Shown in pieces: positions 38,061 to 50,237 of a stretch of 64,000 nucleotides of DNA. The stretch is from Diprion similis. Its lineage: Eukaryota > Arthropoda > Insecta > Hymenoptera > Diprionidae. The position numbers were made by a program, and so were the translations under genes. Below the pieces are notes generated by a model. The model worked only from the letters and a program-made list of their open reading frames with translations. It was not told where the DNA came from and did no database searches. Position 1 is the stretch's first letter, and every line of letters starts with the position of its first letter. The stretch spans positions 7,874,001 to 7,938,000 of the forward strand of contig NC_060112.1 in NCBI RefSeq assembly GCF_021155765.1. Reading direction: 5' to 3'.

Positions 38061-41000
38061 ATGCCGGGAATAACTGACCTCGTTATTGTGACCATCGCAC
38101 TTGGGACTGCTCTCCATTCCACCGAAGCGGTTAGTGAACCCATTCGTTTACCTCTAGTTCTTTGTCTATTCATTTGCGTGAAACAATGTTCTTTTGATTT
38201 GATTCTACACGTGTTGTTAGTAGCATGCAATTGATGATTGAGATATTGTGTAGAAATGTCTTGTCTTTGCATATCTACGTGATGTATTATACTGTTCCGG
38301 CAAAGTAATCGAATGCTTATTTGGATTTTTGCATTGTTCGCAGTTTTACAATTCTTCAATTTTTCTCTTGTATTCAGAGTTTTAAATTACAATTCTTCCA
38401 GACTCGCCTAAGCTATCGATAATTTCATTGTTTACAGTGGCGTCGTATTCCGCGTAACGCACCTTTCGAATGCTAAAATCACACAATAATCTTACATGAA
38501 TTAGGTATTCTACGTAGATTATGAAATACTGACATGAGTGAAACCGTAATAATGATTGTTTACCATGCAACTTGTCTTAATAGAGTTGTAGAAATTATTT
38601 GGAGTTTCTAAATAATAGTTTTGCTTTTTGACTTCATTCTTTCTTGTTCTTCATCTGAGATCCGTTTTGCAACGTTCATTGTGGAAGAATCTAGAAATTT
38701 TTTCAATCAAAGAGAATTTATGACTTACGAATTTTAAATAAAGAAGTCAAGTTCATCACATTCGTCGACTTTGCGATGAATCGACTAATATACCCGGTAT
38801 CACTTGCTTCACCTTAAATTAATCATTTTAATTGCATTCCAAACAGTTGAACAGTTCAAATTCCTACAATAGTTGTGTTGCTATTTGACTGTCAATTTAT
38901 TCATACGCTTTTCGAGTACGGGACACCTGCTGATTCCGAATCACAAATTATTAGACCTGACACATTACGCACGAAATAAACGTGAGGAATTATTCATCAC
39001 AGCAAGTTTTTTTCTGGCCCAGAATAAACATTAAAATCGTAAGCAAGTTTCATACGTGCGATTTCTTTGTTCTTTCCTCGTCTAGTATTTCTTAAGAAAG
39101 CGATACTTTCCAAGTACGTGCGTACGAAAAATAGTCATATTCGCGCGGCTATGTAGATTACAAGTGAAAGTAAATGATCCTACGCATAACGCACTATAGT
39201 AACAGAATGGAAGATCAAAGATCGAGGAGATGAGAACATGTTTATCATTTCAATGTGTTTATTGCCCATTTTGTATTACCATGCTTCTTTCAATAGGCAC
39301 TTCATTTATTTTTTTTCTGTCATCAACCGCTACTTTTGGAAAGTAGTCTTTTGAGTTCAGACACTTTAGAAATTTTCAGCTGCCGCGTGACTCACTTCAG
39401 TGTATAAGACTAGAATTTATTGACTGAACTTATAATATGGAGCACGGAGTACATGTTCGATGTAGAACATTCGATCGACAGTATGAAATAGTACAACTAG
39501 GAACTTGTTCTACTTTTGATATTATTATGTCAAATTGCTGTATGAAACTCTAATCATTTATAAAAAATCACTCAAGAATATTGCATAGATCATTCAGTTA
39601 AACCGTGTTTGTTTTGCAGTTTTGAAAAAGTAGTGCGCGGATTTAAGTTAAAAACAATTGTTGTATATTTTTTTTTAAACCGACCTTGTTATTGAACTAT
39701 AATGTTATTCGATTGAAATACGATTGCTCACATTTCGTCCCATGGTTTGAATCTCGATTGTACGATCCTCCTGGATAGCATTGCAAAATCGAATATCAAG
39801 ACTCAAGGACGTGTGCTGATTTTCTCTAGAACAAAACACAAGAATTTATGTTAACATGATGTAAAACATAAGCGTGGGCTTCTCTGCTATTAAATATTAC
39901 GAAATTAAGTTAGTGACATATTAACCGATTAGCCTCCTAAAATATTTTCTCTAATTTGATTGCTTTGTTGAATGAAGTATTACAACATAAGACTGATCTT
40001 CAAAGAACGATATTTCATCTTCTAAGCCTTGAGATTTTCTCAATTTAGTCAAACTTACGGAATTGCATCACTTGCTCAATAGGTACTCATATCTCATTGT
40101 CGCTGCGATCAGTATTCATTTGTCCAACCTCAATCTTTGACGGTAAATAGATCGTTATATCGAGTAAATATGCAAGTGCGAGTTTATAACTTCCATCTAA
40201 GAACAGCTGACGCATATTCATTGTTGCAAATCCAAAAGTAGCCTAAGTAACGTAGTTCTAGCACGCAAAGGCAATATTATAAGGAGATGTCAAACCTTCA
40301 AAATTTACTGAAAATTTTATCAAATTGTATTTTACACTTTATTTTTTGAGCAATAGAATTGCTTTGAACATTGGATGTAAATGCTAGCTTTTACAATCGT
40401 GCATCTGTGGTCGCTGAAGCGAGAACTGAGTGTGCAAAATGTGATATATTGGATATGTCGGTAAAACAGGAAAATCGAAAATACTTTCAAACTTCTATGA
40501 GATTCCGAAATCATAGAATCTTCTCACCAATGCAAAATCGTTTCATACTTTTAGCACCTCAGACTTTTTGAGAGAAAAATCCGTAACTCACTACTGATTT
40601 TTTAGTGTTTCGATGACGTATTGCAAATAAGAAAAGTGTCGATCCAATGTTAAAAATATTCTGTGAGTTTACCAGCGTAGAGAAATACCCTTATAATCAA
40701 AGATTGAAAATCTACGAAAAGAATCACGTTTCACACTGAGGTAGGTTATTATCTGGGGCAATGCCACGATTGAAGCACCGTTCCATTGACTCTCGATCCA
40801 TAACGAACTTTGGAAAGTCCCCACCTACTTTTCTTTATGCGACAAGATCGCGGCTCAATCAATCTTCCACTGGTGAAATCACCAGCATTATTGTTTGGTG
40901 AGATACTTCAGATATCTTCATTTTTAGCTTGCCACGTTCTGGAGTTCAAATCCAATGAGAATTTAAAAATATGGTATCTAATTCCAACTTCCTCCCAAAC

Positions 41001-44000
41001 AACGTTACCAAAATTCTTATGAATATCATTGTAGTTATCGCTATAATTTTTATTATGATGTTGATTTGTTCTCACACGTTTTGTACAGTCAGTAAAACCA
41101 TAGGGATTGGAAAAATTACGTACAATAGGTATCATACTTATCTTCTTCTGTTACTTTTACATGGACGTAGTTTTCCGAATCGTTTAAATAAAAACCAGCT
41201 GATCTTACACCGTCGAAAAAATTGTGGAACATAAATTTTATGTTTATGATACATGACAGACACAACTTTGTACTGCAAAAACAAGTATTTGTTTCTATTT
41301 ATTAAAGATAATCTGGTAAAAAGTGAATGAATGAAACTTTTATTTTTCTATTTTGAAGATATTCTCAACAATTTAACTGGAAATTTTTACCTCACAAGGA
41401 ACGTATCAATTCTGCCTTCATACTGACCAGGAGACATTTTTAAGTGGGAGTAACACTTATGGTATTTGGTAACGAATATAAGAAATAGGCTAATATGCGG
41501 TACGCCGATTATTTATTCCGATCTTTATACGAATTACTTTTATTTTGACTCATGGGCTTTGGTCAAGTCGGGTTGATGTAACTGTTATCCAACTGTGACG
41601 CAGCGGTTTCAGCCTATAGACTTGGCTCGTTAAATTAATTCTCCCTTTCTTTTTGAAATTACTTGCAGAATGTTCTCAACCGAGTTAGACGCCAATCCCA
41701 GAGCAGGGACGGAGAGGTCATCGATAACATATTCAACGTGAGTGTTTGTTCTTGCTTATCTGAAGTTCCTTCACAAATTTATGTTAGCGTAAAACACTAA
41801 TGCAATATGGCCTGAAGATAACTATATACAATTTCACTTTTTTACAATACAGCATTTGCAAAGTATGATATAATCGGGCTTTCCATACCAACTGAGCCAC
41901 AAAGTGTATTCGAAAATCGGCAACGTCCAAGTTTCAATCCAGTTGATATAAATCAACAATTAAACATTGTATAAAAATTATGGGATTCAAACAAGTTTCA
42001 GTTTTGAATGAATTTTGAAATCGTAATATGCAAAATAATGTGGTGGTAGATGAAAGTTTACACAGATTTAAAATACCCTAGTTTTTCAGATTTCTCGAAA
42101 AACCATATTTTATCGGGAGAATTTTAGGGAATAGCCCTCTGTTAGTAAAAAACGTGTATAAATTTCATCATGGGATCAATTTCAATTTAGAAGCTATAAT
42201 TTTTTATGAATTGGTTAAACAGTAAATGATAATAATAATCATTCAAACGTGAAAAAATAATGATCATGCAGACTTTGTGCCAACCCTTAAACTCTGCACA
42301 AAATTTTTTATCGAGTACTTTATCTTCTCTGACTTTGCGGAGTGTTCATTATTTGTTAAATGATTATGTAATTGTCAGGAAAAAACGTGTATCTTTCGAT
42401 AAATCTTAAAAATTGATTTTTTTATCAATTGCCAAAATTAATTTTAAACCGGAACCCTTTTATTCTAAACATTATTTTTCACAATGGACAGATTTCGAGT
42501 TATACTAGACAGAAACTCGGACGTTGTCGATTCTTAGATATATTTTTTCAACTGCTGACGTCTAAGTGTCTTCAAATAGAAATATAAAAAATCACGCATA
42601 CTTTACTCAATGAAAGAAAATATTTTATAAAGTTTGAAGCGATTCTGAGAGAATGAGGGTTTTCGTCAGGTTGATTACACGTGGAATGCCGCATGTATTG
42701 ACTTATTGTAATGCAAATGATATTCGACACCTTTGAAATGAGCTAAGTGTATGGAATAATTTATTGAAACCAAACAGGAAGAAACACGAGCCTCAACTCA
42801 AAGCGCACTTGCGGTAAAAAGTGGCCCCAATTTCAGCAACCGGTCCGGTAGTATTAAGTTAAGTATCATTCACAATCGACTTAGTCCACTGATAGTGCAG
42901 AATAGCATTCACAATTCGTCGGTATTGCAGTGTAGAAGGATTTGCCATTTCAAGTTTAAAAGACTTTCAAGACAGGTTAAATAATCTAACGAGCCTTGTC
43001 AAGAATGATTAAAAACGAACCTCCGTCAAAAAATTCCTAGACATTTTCTTTTTTCTTAGCATCCAGGAAGATTGCTAAAAACTGGTCCCAAATTATCGGA
43101 AAATTTTGTAATTTCTCGGTGATTAAGTCGTCTATATCAAGCATATTTTATGTCAATTTTATGTGAGGATTCTACGCGAATTTTCATGACGTCTATTTTG
43201 ATTGGTCGTTGCAGTGGTTTGATCCGTGGTGCAGTGCAGAATTTTGGAGATAGTAAGGTTCTGCACTAAGTCCGTCATTGCCACTCCATTGTGAACGCTC
43301 GCATGATGCTCATATTTCCAAATTTCCGCACCGCATTACTACTACCCCTACCACTGGACTAAGTCGATTGTGAATGATACTTTAGACTTCGTACACCGTT
43401 TTCTGTGCCCGCTCAACGTGTCTTAAGAGGATTCTGCAGTCATTCTTTATCGATTGCCTTAAGGCATCGCTGACTTGACTTGTAGATATCAATTTCGTGA
43501 CGTCATAAGCACTTACAGCTCTCCTAGACGTTTAACGTTGAACTTAAGCCGCCGTTTTCATTCGCCTGTGCAGTTAGATCCGACCAATGAAATCACTTAC
43601 AAGTCGAGACAAACTTCTTCTGGATCATGAATGGGCTCCTGTCACCTGGAAATTTCCTGATCGAATCGTGGCATATCTACAGAAAGCTAACTGATAGTAT
43701 AGGTTTTCCCGGATTACGTGTGTACTTTTAAACGTCTCTATCTTCCTGTCCAGAGTGAAAGAAATTCTGAAATTGTAGAAGCGGTGAATACTGAACAATT
43801 CGGTAGTTCCGATCGGCCATGTTTGATGTGACATGATTTAATTATTTCATCATTATTCATAATATTCGTTATCAGTGATCTACGTAAGCAATTACTGAGA
43901 TATGAACGTACGCTTTTATTCAAGCTACGTTTTAAAAAAATTTCTAGTCAGATTCGTATCCCCGTTCTCGCACGATTCGTCAAGGAAACTTCCGCACTTC

Positions 44001-46327
44001 TGACGTCACGAAATATATGTATATATATGTGACACGCTAGGTCAATGGGGCCTTAAAAGTTACTTAAGTTATCTATTTAGCTATCAAAGCTTACGCATTA
44101 CTGATGTGAAAATACCGCAGTCAGGGCAAATGTACATGTAGTGACGGTTAAGTTTGTTTCCATTTTTGCTCTGACAGAGCAAAGCAAGAACCGAACGAGT
44201 ATTCACTTGGCTAATAAATTCGTTAAATTTTTGGTAGATCAAAGCAAAAACAGAACGAGCTCACATGTCAACCCAATACTATACATATTTTAATACACTA
44301 TTTGGTACAAAACACTGTTACAGAGTTCTCTGGAAGTAGTACTCGTGGAACTTGTGGAAGAACAATGTTTTCTGCATGCACATAACTGGAATACTCTATT
44401 TTCTTCACTAGACTTTTTTTCGTAGCCCAAGTCACACTTGTTCAGATATCGCCTACTTTCTGCACCTCTTATACAATGTACTAATTTTAATTCTGTTTGC
44501 TTCTTCCTCGCATAGATTCCAATTACAGCCATCCAACAGACTTCAGCAGCTGCTCAAAATTTATATCCAGATGGTAGCTCCGGCATAGACAGTTTTTTCA
44601 ATGTACGTCAACTTAAAATAAATTACAATAATACATAAATGTATAAACTTCTTTCTCTATATCAGGTTAGAGTATCTAAAGTCATTCATGTAATTTATAA
44701 ATTCTTTGTCAAGTGTCTCAGATCACTTTCCAACATTTATAAAATCATGATGTTCCATAAAGAAAATGACTGAACCTGTTGTATAAACTTGTAAACTTAA
44801 TTATGATGTTCAAAACGAAAGTTTCATTACCCAGATACCAGTTGCAACATTGGAGGCAGTAAGTAACCTGGTAAAGAACCGGAACACACTGTCTCAGCGA
44901 CGCCCAGCGGACGTCTCTACCGATATTCAGAAACGTCGCAAGGAGAAACGGGATCGGATCCTTGCTCATCGTCAAGAACAGAGGTTACAACATAAAGATC
45001 CACTTGGTCTGAATGCCTTTACCGACCTCCTGGTTGGAAATCACGGCTTATTTAGTGGTCATGGGTTTTGGGGTGGTCTTCATGGCTCACTTGGTGACCA
45101 TTTCAGTAGTCACTTAAGTAGTCACTTTGGTGGTCACGGAAGTTCGCACGGTCATGGTGACGGTGATGATCAGGATAGTTTTGCAGGTAATGCCTGTTGA
45201 CGTAGAGCTCCACCCGACAAACGAACGCGATATCCACATCAGACTCATAAAACACATTTATTCACAATAACGGATCATCGTTCGTACAGATCGTAGCTCA
45301 AAAACACTTTATTTCAGTCTCGTATCTCTCATTCTAACCATATCTCAGGTCCTAGTGCAGAATACTTGGGAACACCCACCGAACTAAAACTCAATTTCCA
45401 AACAAAATACGTCGAGCCATGATAGAACTGCAGTTTAGTTCGTGGTCACGGCATGGCTTTCCAGTATTGCTACGTGGGTTAAGAATTATGAAATGTCACT
45501 ATCCCGAGTGCTCTACCGATTGGTTGTACATGTGGTTGTAACCACAATCATGTAACTATTTTTCATTACATACTGACTAGAGTAGTATTGTCAAAATTGC
45601 ATTGCTATGGTTGGAGGTTGCTTCAGTGTTCCAGGAGTTGAGGGACAGCTGAAATTTTATTCTTCAATGAATACTTATAGAGCAATACGTTGTCACTTTC
45701 ATAATTTTGGTCATATATCGTTTTTCTCTATTTCTTCCATCACACCCTGTATCCCTTTGATGTATATATCGCTTCACTGCACGATTGCTTGTTAGATACA
45801 TACATTCATTTGGAATTGTAACGATTCAACGATTAGGAATCCAAGTGTAATCCATCTGTTCATATGATAACATATTTTCTTCTCCATCTCTGCCAATTTC
45901 AGACAATCAGGACGATTCCGGAATGTCGAGCAGCAGTAACGAGGCTAACGATAATGTGTACGAGGTGACAGAAGAGGTCGATGAGGATAAATCTGGATCG
46001 GGTGGATGGTTCGATTTCAACAGCTGGCTAGGAGGTCACAAGACGTCATCACCGTCGAGAAATCAGAATAAAATCGCGCCACGTCCCGAGAGGCGAAAGT
46101 ACAGCAAATACGTCGACGACCAAGATGCACCTCTAGAGAATAAGATAGCACCGAAAATCGACAGAAATAATCGTTACAGAAATCAATACCCTAATAGCCC
46201 CTTGGAAAATAAAATTGCGCCAAGAGAAGACAGAAAATATTATCGAAGAAATCATGGAGACCTACCGTTGGAAAACAGAGTTGCTCCAAGACCCGAAGGA
46301 CGGAGCAGAATTGTGTTCGAGTATTGA
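38061..46327 (+). CDS. Gene B: secreted protein with duplicated DxFN-IP module, His/Gly-rich region and ENKIAPR repeats, 333 aa
   Basis: Five coding exons join in frame: 38061-38129, 41669-41737, 44516-44602, 44835-45186, 45903-46327 (TGA 46325-46327). The first three introns are phase 0 and the last is phase 1. Exon 1 encodes a signal peptide (hydrophobic LVIVTIALGTAL, cleavage near STEA). A perfect furin-type site R28-V-R-R31 precedes Q32. VIDNIFN (40-46) ends exon 2, and IPITAI opens exon 3. GIDSFFN (69-75) ends exon 3, and IPVATLEAVSNLVKN opens exon 4, so the junction module is present twice. Residues 106-130 are highly basic and likely helical. Residues 145-182 are His/Gly/Ser-rich with about ten histidines, a possible metal-binding or structural segment. 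After an acidic stretch (DNQDDS, VTEEVDED) come four repeats of about 22-24 residues built on [P]LENKIAPR. The family is not recognised. A secreted, proteolytically processed product is inferred. Long introns 1 and 2 make missed exons possible. Confidence 0.72.
38130..41668 (+). other. Intron 1 of gene B
   Basis: About 3.5 kb of AT-rich sequence between the signal-peptide exon (donor GTTAGT) and the furin-site exon (acceptor TTGCAG). Nothing coding is supported. A short palindrome CTGGTGA-AA-TCACCAG lies at 40870-40885. Confidence 0.55.
41913..42535. mobile_element. Inverted-repeat element (about 620 bp) in intron 2 of gene B
   Basis: The sequence around ATCGGCAACGTCCAAGTTTC (41916-41935) recurs inverted as GAAACTCGGACGTTGTCGAT at 42512-42531. 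Weaker inverted similarity continues inward for about 70 bp (CATTGT..AAAAAT.ATG on the left against its complement near 42470). The arms are imperfect, about 80% over the outer 28 bp, and no clear target duplication was found. This suggests an old MITE or foldback element. Confidence 0.45.
42862..43381. mobile_element. MITE, 520 bp, 27 bp perfect inverted ends and TTA flanks
   Basis: The left end begins AGTATCATTCACAATCGAC at 42862. The right end is its exact reverse complement, finishing at 43381, with 27 bp matching perfectly. TTA occurs immediately outside both ends (42859-42861 and 43382-43384). Subterminal copies of AGTGCAGAA also face each other. No transposase frame is inside, so it is non-autonomous. 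A 3 bp TTA duplication is characteristic of the PIF/Harbinger superfamily, which makes that the most likely mobiliser. The element lies in intron 2 of gene B. The perfect arms suggest a fairly recent insertion. Confidence 0.75.
43498..44008. promoter_or_regulatory. Two full TGACGTCA (CRE) palindromes in intron 2 of gene B
   Basis: Exact TGACGTCA sites at 43498-43505 and 44001-44008, about 500 bp apart. This is the consensus for CREB/ATF bZIP factors. Two perfect 8-mers in one intron are more than expected by chance in AT-rich DNA, but function is not shown by sequence. Confidence 0.25.
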
Positions 46328-46671
46328 AGTTATTGACTTCGACGACTAATCATATCAACCATTTTGCTGCCAACTTTACAAATTGTTGAACATTGTCTTA
46401 CAGTCGATAGAGGATGTACTATACGTGTTGATCGATAATTTGCTCAGTGAATAGATGACGTAGGACTATATCGAATGCTCACTCCCTATGCCAGTAGATC
46501 CACATCTTTTTCCATCCAACAGCTATATGCACTTTCGTTAAAAAATATTTTATAATTAGTGGTAATTAATTTACAATGTTTATATACAATGTATAGATCA
46601 ATGATAATATATGATATAACGAGCATTGGTAGACGCTCGGTAAAAAAAATGTACATATGTTTAGGTATAAC

Positions 46672-46677
46672 AATAAA
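46672..46677 (+). terminator. Polyadenylation signal of gene B
   Basis: AATAAA about 345 bases after the gene B stop, followed by a GT-rich stretch (GAGGTGTATATTGT) typical of a downstream element. Confidence 0.6.
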
Positions 46678-46699
46678 TAATACCTTGCTACCAAGTTTG

Positions 46700-49600
46700 A
46701 GGTGTATATTGTAATTATTTTATACTGTGTTACAGTACGGAATGTGAGATTTTTACGAGGGGTAGACAGTCTCGAGTCTATACCGATAACGTGTCGTTAC
46801 TTTCACACTTGAGGCCGGTTACAATAAACTGTCAGTGAATTCATGCATTCAGTAATATCGTGTGCTAGCATTCGAAGAAGAACTAATTTACTGCGGTAAG
46901 ACTAACTTGGATTAGCCACTTGTTTCATAGATCGTTTAATTCGTGCCCGTAAAAATATTATTCGAATACGTGAACACAACCGTCATTAATGGCACCACGA
47001 ACAAATGTACACTTCATTAATTTGATGTCACATTTTTAACTGTGAAGCGTTATATCACATAATTCTCTCGTTCTCAAAAGCAAGTCTCAAGGTGATTAAA
47101 AAGATGTATGTACACAGTGAAGTGATCGACATTGGTTTCTTAGATTGTCTGAAATCCGACTTATTTGCCGGTACTACGTGGGTATTACATGACGTATTTT
47201 TGTTTGATAATCAACATCGAAAGTAAATGGAATCAGCATCAAAAAGTAAAAAACTATGTGCATCCGTGGTTTGTTGGTGAAATGTTCATCTGTAAGCAAA
47301 ATGGCATATTGAAAAATGATTGTACATGGATCTAGAAAAAGTCACCGTCATTTTACACCTATATACTATACGCTACTGGAAGTCTACTTAGAACAAATTA
47401 AGAATACATTCAACACTTTTACGATATATATTTTCATCGATTGACAATGACGACTCATTTCACACAATTTCTCAAAAAACGTGGCAAAGATACCGAGAGC
47501 TCCCCGATTAAAATCCCATTAAAATCTCATTAGCAACGCACAGACAAGGCTGTTTCACATAAATCTCGTGAAAATGTTTTGAGTAAACTGAAATTACTGC
47601 TTCAGTTACTCCAGAATTTGTTTAGAATTCTCTGACCTAGTATACGTACGTGTACTTTACGATATCCTAGAGCTGACGAAGATATTTCGTTGAATAAATC
47701 TTGAATTGATTTAATTTGATGTTATGTTTCAACAACTTTAATATAAACTGGTTATTCAGGCAAATTATTTTCAAACTCCTACGAGCGTATAGTTTCCTAG
47801 TAAAACGGTATATTAAGTGACCAAAACTAGTGCCCTGAAGCTAATTCGTGAACTCTACGTATGCTGGATGAGTCAAATCCGCTGCTATAACCAGTTTCTC
47901 ATTAACTGTATTCAAAGTAGATAATCGATTGTGGTGGCCAAAGACTTCCACAACGGAAATTCCCAAAAGCTTGGTTTGCACGTATAAAATTTCAACGAAC
48001 CCTTTTCACATCAAAGAATTATGAACAATTCAAAGGCAGAATAATTCATGTAGAATTATTATCCCTATAATGTGATACAATTATTGTACATCTGTCATCC
48101 GGTGTATTTTGAATAACAAATATTTATATCTTACGCAATTGTGGTTTACACGTCTTATTTATCAACTGTGCGCCGTACCTAAAGTAATCGTTTCTGCGAC
48201 AGTATATAAAAACTTGTAAACCATACTTTTATGTTACGTAAAGTATCGTGTGCATGGAGACAAAGTCTCTTTACGCCGAGTACAAAAACTTGCTTGACTT
48301 CTTTGATGCACAATCTACTGCTACAAATCTATCATTATTCTTAAAAAGAATAATTCCATTCAAAAATTTAACTCGCTGATCGATTGATAAATATTTCGAA
48401 ATTGCAAAAAAAAAATTACCTTTAACTGTACCATTTTATATGGCATATACGAAATCTCACATACGTTGCTGTAAGATGTAATTTGTATTCTGAATTCATT
48501 GATACCTATTCAATATGTTTTACCTTACGATTAGATTGGTTATGAGAATAAGTTTTTAGTAACTGCATTGCAGTTTTTCGTCCTTAATTTGCACGGTTCG
48601 GGGCATAAATGACGCGTTAAGGAGGTTTGATTTTAGCAAACTTGAGCAAAGGACGCATCATGCAGTCGTTAGGAATTCACTGTGTAAATGCAAATGTGTA
48701 ATGAATTATGGTAATTTTTTATCTACTGAAGGACGACTGTTGACGAAACTCTTGAAATATCCGACTCGTAATATTATAAGGATAACGCAAAACTGTTTAT
48801 TCACTAGACATGAGCACTTAATTGTTCATCGACTTGTTTGATTTATTGCGATGGAAATGTATACCGAGGAAAATTGAAATGTGAATATAATATTTAAAAG
48901 ATAAAAATGTTATTATAAAAAAGGTAAAGTAAAATTGTTCGTTTCTGATATTTCAATTTGATCTGTTCACTCCATCTCTTGGATTCGTATTCATTTTGAT
49001 TCTACGATTGTTAGTATGCACTTGAAAGCAAATATTCTGTATTAATAAATCAACTGTTAAGTCTTACTTGAAAATGAAATATTTTATATGCATCTACATG
49101 GGTCTAAAGTCCTTTGCCTGCCAGCGTCTGAAGGACTCAACTTATTATTCCTTTACTTTTTGCAGTCCCAAAATTAAACTTCAAGATACGACCGAGTTTT
49201 GTATTCTGGAACACGTATGATCCGCGCGTAATGTTATGTATGCAAATACTAAAAATTCACAAGCCAGTATACTTATAGTTACATTCAACAGTTAGAGAGC
49301 TTTGCCTAATCACGCTTACCATCTAGAATTTTTTTCAATTTTTTCTCTCTCTCTACATTTCTCAATTATCATCAATCAATAGCAAATTCGTTATATAATT
49401 TTAAGCATGTCCTGTCAAGTCGTGAAGTACAAATTTTTTGTGCATCAATGAACCCATATAACCGGACAATAATAATTATAAACCAGTAACACGTCGTCGC
49501 TGGCGAGTAAAATATTCTGGGTATTTCCATCGATAACTCTATAACTCTGTTGACGTAGTATTTGGATTACTCGAGAAGGAAATGAAAATAATGAAAAAAA

Positions 49601-49860
49601 AAAAAAACTTTATCGACAATGACCGACACCGACGAAACCTTAATCATTACAAGTCCCTAATTACGAACTGCATACGAATAATCTTGTATTTGCTTTGCGA
49701 AAAAATCTGATGAATAGTGAAATTTTTTCGTTAATTATCAATTAATCGTGCGTCGTTATACCTCAACTACACGGAAGCGGTAGTGTAAATGAAAATTAAG
49801 AACCAACGTTGGTAGAAATTCTACGGAAAACCCAGAGTAATTGAAACGAGGCAAGTAGGT
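46700..49860. other. Intergenic stretch between genes B and C
   Basis: About 3.2 kb of AT-rich sequence without supported exons or RNA genes. A T-rich/CT-rich tract lies near 49328-49350, and an A-rich run at about 49596-49608. Confidence 0.45.
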
Positions 49861-49974
49861 GGCCGTATATAGGCAAAGAGCTAAAGGAAAAAACCTGAGA
49901 ACCAAAAAATATAGGCAATTAAGCGAGTTCACAGGTACTTAGCCAGTAGCTTTCATGATACTACAGTGATCACC

Positions 49975-50002
49975 CCACTCTCTCTTTCTCTCTCTCTCTC
50001 TC
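49975..50002. repeat. CT dinucleotide microsatellite upstream of gene C
   Basis: An almost pure (CT)n tract, CCACTCTCTCTTTCTCTCTC and onward, about 235 bases before the gene C ATG. GA/CT tracts are known GAGA-factor type promoter elements in insects, so it may be part of the promoter. A TATATAGG element lies further upstream at about 49866. Confidence 0.5.
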
Positions 50003-50237
50003 GCCTTAGAATCATTAATGCCCGGTGTCATGTAGGTGCAGAGTTTCTACGAGGATATGGACCTTGACTTGAAGTGTGCTCACACTTGGTGTTTATTCCA
50101 AGATTGACGCAGTCGACTGGGAGCTCTCCGATTGGCGAACCCCTTCTCCTTGAAGGCAGGGTGTATGGTGGCATTTTCTTAAATCACCCAAGCCAAAAGC
50201 AGGAACTGTCTGGCCAAACGAGTTAGTTGAAAGAGAG

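Noticed and set aside
37789..38073. 94-codon Arg-rich frame upstream of gene B
   Set aside because: It overlaps the gene B start in another frame, has no signal peptide and reflects local GC richness.
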